Shown here: positions 15,967 to 19,278 of the stretch, in pieces | Layout: each line of letters opens with the position of its first letter | Position numbering within the stretch: the stretch's first letter is position 1 | From: CAYXDO01 sp964463485 | GTDB lineage: Bacteria > Myxococcota > Kuafuiibacteriia > Kuafuiibacteriales > Kuafuiibacteriaceae | Direction: 5' to 3' | Assembly: GCA_964463485.1 (NCBI GenBank) | Contig: CAYXDO010000193.1 | Coordinates: 1-19,278, forward strand | DNA length: 19,278 nt | Position numbers and translations under genes: made by a program | Notes under the pieces: model-generated | Databases searched by the model: none | The model's input: only the letters and a program-made list of their open reading frames with translations | What the model was told of the DNA's origin: nothing

Positions 15967-18144
15967 ATGACTTCCATTCGTCAAGCTTCCTCGAGAAGTC
16001 TCGTTTCCGCGCCGTCGTCGACTGAGCCGGCCTCGACTTCGGTTGCGCGGCCGTTTTCGGCGCCCGAGGAAGTTGCGCAGCTTCCGAGGTCGTTGAAGGC
16101 GCCCGCGGCGGGCCCCGACCCATCCAAGCCCGTCGGATTCGTTCAGCGCACCATGGCGCTCTTTCGGCAGCACGATCGCGCCGTCGCCGCGGTGCTCACG
16201 GGCGCTTCGGCGATCGGCGGATTGGTTGCGCCGCAAGCGGCCCAGGCAGCCACGCCCGTACAGCCCACGACCGAGGCGCCGCCAACGACGGAACGGGTCT
16301 CCGACGAGCTCGCGCGGGATTTGTTGTTTGGCGGCGCGAACGACACGCTCCGCGTCACGCCAAATGACTCCCCCTTGAACGAGAAGGGCAGCAGCCACGC
16401 GAGCGGGCGCGGGCTGTTCGATGTTCTCAGGCCTTCGTCCGTCGGCAACGATCGAGAGCGACCGATCGGGACCGACAACGGTCTGCCCGATCCGGACTCC
16501 GTCCTGCTCCGAAACAACCCGGCGGTCACCTCGGCGGAGGTCCGCGACCTCGTGCTCAACCGCGTGGGCGCGCCGAAGACCGCCGAGGTCGTGGCCGCCA
16601 AGCTCGCGGAGCTCTACGGACCGTTCACCGCGTCCAACTCGGCCGAGAATCGTCGCGCGATCATTTCGAACCTGCTCTGGATCGGCGACACCTCGACCGG
16701 AATCAAATACGACACGCCGAGGGCGGGCTCGAGCGACGCGACCACTCAGTCTCCGAACCATACTCTGTCGACGCGCTCTGGCGTGTGTCGCGACATTCAC
16801 ACCGCGCTGAGCGCGATCTTGGCGTCGCTGATGAACGCCCACCAGCAGGGTGGCAAGTGGGTTCCCGGGTCGCCGACGGGTCAGGAGTCGAATGTACAGA
16901 CTCTCGGCTTCGCCAACCCGACAGAGTATCACGCGTATATGACCTATCGAGATCCTGGCACGGGTCGCTGGAACGCGCTCGAGTACGGCAAGCACTATGA
17001 TTTGCAGGCCAGGACGTCGCCCGAGGCCTTCCAGGCGCTCCCGGGATACATGTCTGGGTACCATACCTACCGAATCACCGGTTGGGATTCGAAGCCCGTC
17101 GTGTCCGAGCTTCACACGGCGGGAGCTGCCGCCGCGAGGAACTTCTTCCGGGCCGACCCGGGAGTCGGCAAGGCTGGTGAGGTGAGGCTCGAAGGACGCG
17201 CCACCGGAGCCACCGTCACCGGATTCATCACCCCCAAACTAGCGGTCACCGGAGCCATCGACGAGAGTGCGGCCGGGAGCGGGATCGACGGTGGGGTCAA
17301 GATCAACTATCACAACGACTTCGAGACGCTCGACAAGAGCGGCTACGTGCGAGTCGCCGGGGGCATGTATTCGAGCGGGTTCGAGGCGAGTCGGTACACT
17401 GGGCTTCGTGGCGAGAAGGACCGAGCGGCCTATCGAACTTACGTGCTCGGCATCCAGGTCGACGGCCGAGTGGACGGAAAGCCGCACGCGTTGATTGGTG
17501 AGCATCTGAAGGCGAAGTGGGGGCTCGATGGAGACCTCATGTTCGGGCTGCCGCTGGCCACCGGTCCGGGCGCCGATCCGATCGTTTGGGGAGCGGTGCC
17601 GGATTTTTCGAACGCGACGCTAGGGGCTGAGGGCACGCTCTTCGGGCACGAAAGACTGCGGAGCGATTTGAGCCTCGATTGGGCGTTGCGAGCAAGGTAC
17701 GACCTCGACGCGATCAAAGTCGCGCACGAGCTCATGACGTCCGAGGGCTCGAGCGCCAGGTCGCTCGGAAAGGACGCGCTGGCAACGGACTTTGCGGTGG
17801 CATTGACGCACAAGAGCTCCGGCGGAATCACGACGAGGTTCGAGGCCGGTGGAACTCAGTACCTCGCGACGCCGCTCGACCCGCAAGTGACGGCGACCGG
17901 AAATCACCGAGCGCTGCTGACGGTCACGCCGGCGTCTGGGTTGGTCAGCTTCGGAGTGTTGGCGAGAGGTGAGTCGATCGACGGCCGATTCGTTCCGGTG
18001 AGCTCGCTCGGCGTGGCGCTCGACCTGAACCCCTCGAAGAACGTGAATATCGGGGTAGGAGTGGACGGGCAGTTCAGGGACGGGGACATAAGTCGGATCG
18101 GCGAGAGTATCAACGCGACGGCCAGAATCACGGTGAGGTTCTAG
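15967..18144 (+). CDS. Exported protein with transglutaminase-like domain and beta-barrel-like C-terminus
   Basis: This 725-residue protein begins with about 70 polar residues, then a hydrophobic segment (AVAAVLTGASAIGGLVAP, residues 72-89) ending in QAAQAA, which looks like a signal peptidase site. ATG 15967 has GAGG six bases upstream and is preferred. In-frame ATG 16153 (residue 63) would give a normal signal peptide without the unusual N-extension. The middle (about 200-350) fits a transglutaminase/papain-like fold: Cys274 in SGVCRD, His322 in EYHAYMTY and Glu339 (or Asn336) in RWNALEYG. From about residue 400 on there are alternating strand-like stretches (VKINYHNDF, LSLDWALRARYDL, VNIGVGVDGQF), and the chain ends in RITVRF, the terminal Phe typical of outer-membrane barrels. 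It may act as a surface or periplasmic protease-like or cross-linking enzyme anchored in the outer membrane; the activity is inferred. Stop overlaps the convergent gene. Confidence 0.85.
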   Translation: MTSIRQASSRSLVSAPSSTEPASTSVARPFSAPEEVAQLPRSLKAPAAGPDPSKPVGFVQRTMALFRQHDRAVAAVLTGASAIGGLVAPQAAQAATPVQPTTEAPPTTERVSDELARDLLFGGANDTLRVTPNDSPLNEKGSSHASGRGLFDVLRPSSVGNDRERPIGTDNGLPDPDSVLLRNNPAVTSAEVRDLVLNRVGAPKTAEVVAAKLAELYGPFTASNSAENRRAIISNLLWIGDTSTGIKYDTPRAGSSDATTQSPNHTLSTRSGVCRDIHTALSAILASLMNAHQQGGKWVPGSPTGQESNVQTLGFANPTEYHAYMTYRDPGTGRWNALEYGKHYDLQARTSPEAFQALPGYMSGYHTYRITGWDSKPVVSELHTAGAAAARNFFRADPGVGKAGEVRLEGRATGATVTGFITPKLAVTGAIDESAAGSGIDGGVKINYHNDFETLDKSGYVRVAGGMYSSGFEASRYTGLRGEKDRAAYRTYVLGIQVDGRVDGKPHALIGEHLKAKWGLDGDLMFGLPLATGPGADPIVWGAVPDFSNATLGAEGTLFGHERLRSDLSLDWALRARYDLDAIKVAHELMTSEGSSARSLGKDALATDFAVALTHKSSGGITTRFEAGGTQYLATPLDPQVTATGNHRALLTVTPASGLVSFGVLARGESIDGRFVPVSSLGVALDLNPSKNVNIGVGVDGQFRDGDISRIGESINATARITVRF

Positions 18145-18704
18145 GCCCGAAGCATCGCGGCGAGGCCAATCAAGGCGAGGGTGCCGAAGAAGCCGAGGAA
18201 CGCGGCCACCCGAATCACTGCAGGGCGGGTGGAGCTCAAATGCGGAGTCAGCTCGACGACCTTTTGATATTCCGGGCTCAACACGACGCGGCCCTTCTTC
18301 GAATGGAACACCCAGAGGATGTAGGCGCCAACGACAGTACCCAGGGGGAAGACGAGCAGGGAAAGAGTCGACAAGATCGACGCCATCATGGCTCCGCGTC
18401 GCTCGAGGCGCCAAAGGAGGAGCCCGCTCCAGACCAAGACCACACCGAAGGCGAGCGTGAGGATCCCGGAAATGGTCGACGAGAGGTCGTTTGAAGTGAG
18501 TCCAGAGACGATGCGAAGGATCCCGGAGGGGACGTTGGTGATGCTGAGCAGTTGGAAGAGAGCGATGACTTTGATTCGGACTTCGTGAACGAGGTAACTC
18601 TCACGGCGGTGGACGTGAGGTCGTACGTCCATGAGTACTGTCTTGGGTTCGTAGGCGGGGACTTGGATACGGGGGAGGGGGAGGGCGATCGACTGGCTAT
18701 TCAT
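18141..18704 (-). CDS. Four-helix inner-membrane protein of unknown function
   Basis: The 187-residue product has about 43 polar N-terminal residues, then four predicted membrane helices (about 45-68, 76-99, 106-133, 162-185). A short polar loop between helices three and four carries KKGRVVLSPEYQKVV. There is no signal peptide cleavage site. The start is set by AAGGAG at 18711-18716 on this strand, six bases before the ATG; the frame is open upstream to 18809, but that part is arginine-rich and has no ribosome site. The YILWVFHSKKGRVV segment resembles small uncharacterised membrane proteins that follow the helix with a 'yf/y-P-e-y-q' type motif, but I do not recognise a family. Its stop codon interleaves with that of the convergent upstream gene. 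Function unknown. Confidence 0.85.
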   Translation of the reverse strand: MNSQSIALPLPRIQVPAYEPKTVLMDVRPHVHRRESYLVHEVRIKVIALFQLLSITNVPSGILRIVSGLTSNDLSSTISGILTLAFGVVLVWSGLLLWRLERRGAMMASILSTLSLLVFPLGTVVGAYILWVFHSKKGRVVLSPEYQKVVELTPHLSSTRPAVIRVAAFLGFFGTLALIGLAAMLRA

Positions 18705-18710
18705 GACTTT

Positions 18711-18716
18711 CTCCTT
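18711..18716 (-). promoter_or_regulatory. Shine-Dalgarno that sets the start at 18704
   Basis: AAGGAG on the minus strand, six bases before the ATG, is the best ribosome site in this part of the window and rules out the longer frame starting at 18809. The gap from here to the tRNA promoter (18717-18902) holds no gene I can support. It contains two small hairpins: GCGGG/CCCGC at 18851-18863 and CTGGCG/CGCCAG at 18863-18886. Confidence 0.8.
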
Positions 18717-18902
18717 CGAGTGAGTGACGGAGCGGAGCAAAGCAGCCCTCGTGCCAACTCCCGAGCCAGCGCGGGCGTGCGGCCGGGCTGCATCCGGGCG
18801 AGGAGTCATCGTTCGGATTCGTGCGGCGGCTGTGCGGAACCGGCCTGTGAGCGGGGAACCCGCTGGCGTGCCGAGAGAAACGCCAGAACGAGAACGACGG
18901 GC

Positions 18903-18931
18903 TTGACGTAGAACGAGGATGCTGGCAAAAA
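18903..18931 (+). promoter_or_regulatory. Probable promoter of the tRNA-Val gene
   Basis: TTGACG (18903-18908) is followed after 17 bases by CAAAAA (18926-18931), a weak -10. The predicted start near 18938 is a few bases before the mature tRNA 5' end, as is common for tRNA genes. The spacing is the main support. Confidence 0.4.
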
Positions 18932-18941
18932 CGCGCGCGAC

Positions 18942-19013
18942 AGGCGCTTAGCTCAGGGGTAGAGCGCTACCTTGACACGGTAGAGGTCAGTGGTTCAAAG
19001 CCACTAGCGCCTA
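18942..19013 (+). tRNA. tRNA-Val (anticodon GAC)
   Basis: All four arms fold perfectly. The acceptor stem is AGGCGCT (18942-18948) with AGCGCCT (19006-19012), the D stem is GCTC/GAGC (18951-18954 with 18962-18965), and the anticodon stem is CTACC/GGTAG (18967-18971 with 18979-18983). The anticodon loop is TTGACAC, so the anticodon is GAC (18974-18976), which reads Val codons GTC and GTT. The T stem is AGTGG/CCACT with loop TTCAAAG. A is the discriminator base and CCA is not encoded. It is 72 nt long. Confidence 0.97.
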
Positions 19014-19063
19014 TAGAAATTTAGCGGACTTAGACACCTCCTCCCGAACGGTCGGCTCCGCAT

Positions 19064-19104
19064 CCCCGGTTCGATCCCCGGTTTTCGACCCCGCCCGGTT
19101 CGAT
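19064..19104 (+). repeat. Three short direct repeats of CCCGGTT(TT)CGA
   Basis: CCCCGGTTCGAT (19064-19075), CCCCGGTTTTCGAC (19076-19089) and CCCGGTTCGAT (19094-19104) follow one another 50 bases after the tRNA. They look like T-arm-type sequence or slippage repeats. They match no tRNA fold here, and no function is evident. Confidence 0.5.
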
Positions 19105-19278
19105 GTCTCCCCGCGTCCCCCTTCGAGCACTCGGAGCCCTCCAAAAGCGGAGCGAGCCGCTCAGCGCATCGAGCACCTCGGGCAGTGGCGGAGGCGAGTC
19201 TGTACCGAACCTGTCGCGCTTCACCCCCGGAGTGACGACGCCCTCGGAGAGTCGTCGCGAGACGACAATCTCCATCGT
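19103..19278 (+). CDS. Possible N-terminal part of a gene running off the window
   Basis: From ATG 19103 to the window edge a plus-strand frame stays open for 58 codons. The predicted piece is polar and rich in Ser, Thr and Gly (SASSTSGSGGGESVPN, then RFTPGVTTPSESRRE), like a disordered N-terminus. No ribosome site is visible. A minus-strand frame across 19030-19275 is equally open, and third-position GC is similar on both strands, so the direction is undecided. No family can be named. Confidence 0.25.
   Translation, partial: MSPRVPLRALGALQKRSEPLSASSTSGSGGGESVPNLSRFTPGVTTPSESRRETTISI

Noticed and set aside
15784..17115. 443-codon minus-strand open frame
   Set aside because: It overlaps the transglutaminase-like gene, which has a good ribosome site, catalytic motif and signal segment. 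The reverse product is Arg-rich with no recognisable domain.
19030..19275. 81-codon minus-strand frame at the right end
   Set aside because: It has no supporting motif and its last third is Gly/Arg/Asn low-complexity. The plus-strand frame over the same bases is equally plausible, so neither is confident.
18942..19278. tRNA-Val as a mobile-element attachment site
   Set aside because: No integrase, second copy of the tRNA end or change in gene character was found next to it.

Overview
The window is high-GC DNA with tightly packed genes, many of them coupled by 4-bp stop/start overlaps. It most likely comes from a myxobacterium-like bacterium (Myxococcota, formerly Deltaproteobacteria). The best clue is a secreted protein at 2531-3628 that ends in a Cys-x-Cys + hydrophobic stretch + Arg cluster, the layout of MYXO-CTERM sorting signals. 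Two other predicted cell-envelope proteins (a YjbH-like protein and a transglutaminase-like/beta-barrel-like fusion) fit a Gram-negative envelope. No phage, IS or CRISPR element was seen.

Layout: (1) 1-120 is a degenerate 14/20-bp tandem repeat just upstream of aspS. (2) 156-2332 holds aspS and a translationally coupled small protein of unknown function. (3) 2531-3628 is the MYXO-CTERM-like secreted protein, followed by a possible terminator. (4) Around 3629-5695 lies a YjbH-like outer-membrane protein gene whose start is unclear: the frame carries a lipoprotein-like signal sequence but has no ordinary start codon upstream of it. (5) 5703-9842, minus strand, is a very large SWIM-SNF2 helicase-like ATPase. 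(6) 9843-10035 is a divergent intergenic region with a perfect AT-rich inverted repeat. (7) 10036-15743 is a compact five-gene operon: acyl-AMP ligase, NAD(P)-dependent SDR, acyl carrier protein, acyl-CoA dehydrogenase-like enzyme and B12-type radical SAM enzyme. Every junction is an ATGA or GTGA overlap. (8) 15967-18144 is a large exported protein with a transglutaminase-like Cys/His domain joined to a region that looks like an outer-membrane barrel. (9) 18141-18704, minus strand, is a four-helix membrane protein whose stop codon interleaves with that of its convergent neighbour. (10) 18942-19013 is tRNA-Val(GAC), followed by short direct repeats and possibly the start of a gene running off the window.

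The most interesting unit is the five-gene operon. Its gene content implies a self-contained acyl-ACP modification pathway. A free fatty acid would be adenylated and loaded onto the dedicated ACP (Ser41), oxidised by the acyl-CoA dehydrogenase-like protein, then modified by the SDR and the radical SAM enzyme. FAAL/ACP/dehydrogenase sets are known from lipopeptide starter-unit pathways, but no NRPS or PKS gene lies in this window. The product is therefore unknown and the pathway is an inference. The other genes look like unrelated housekeeping or envelope functions.
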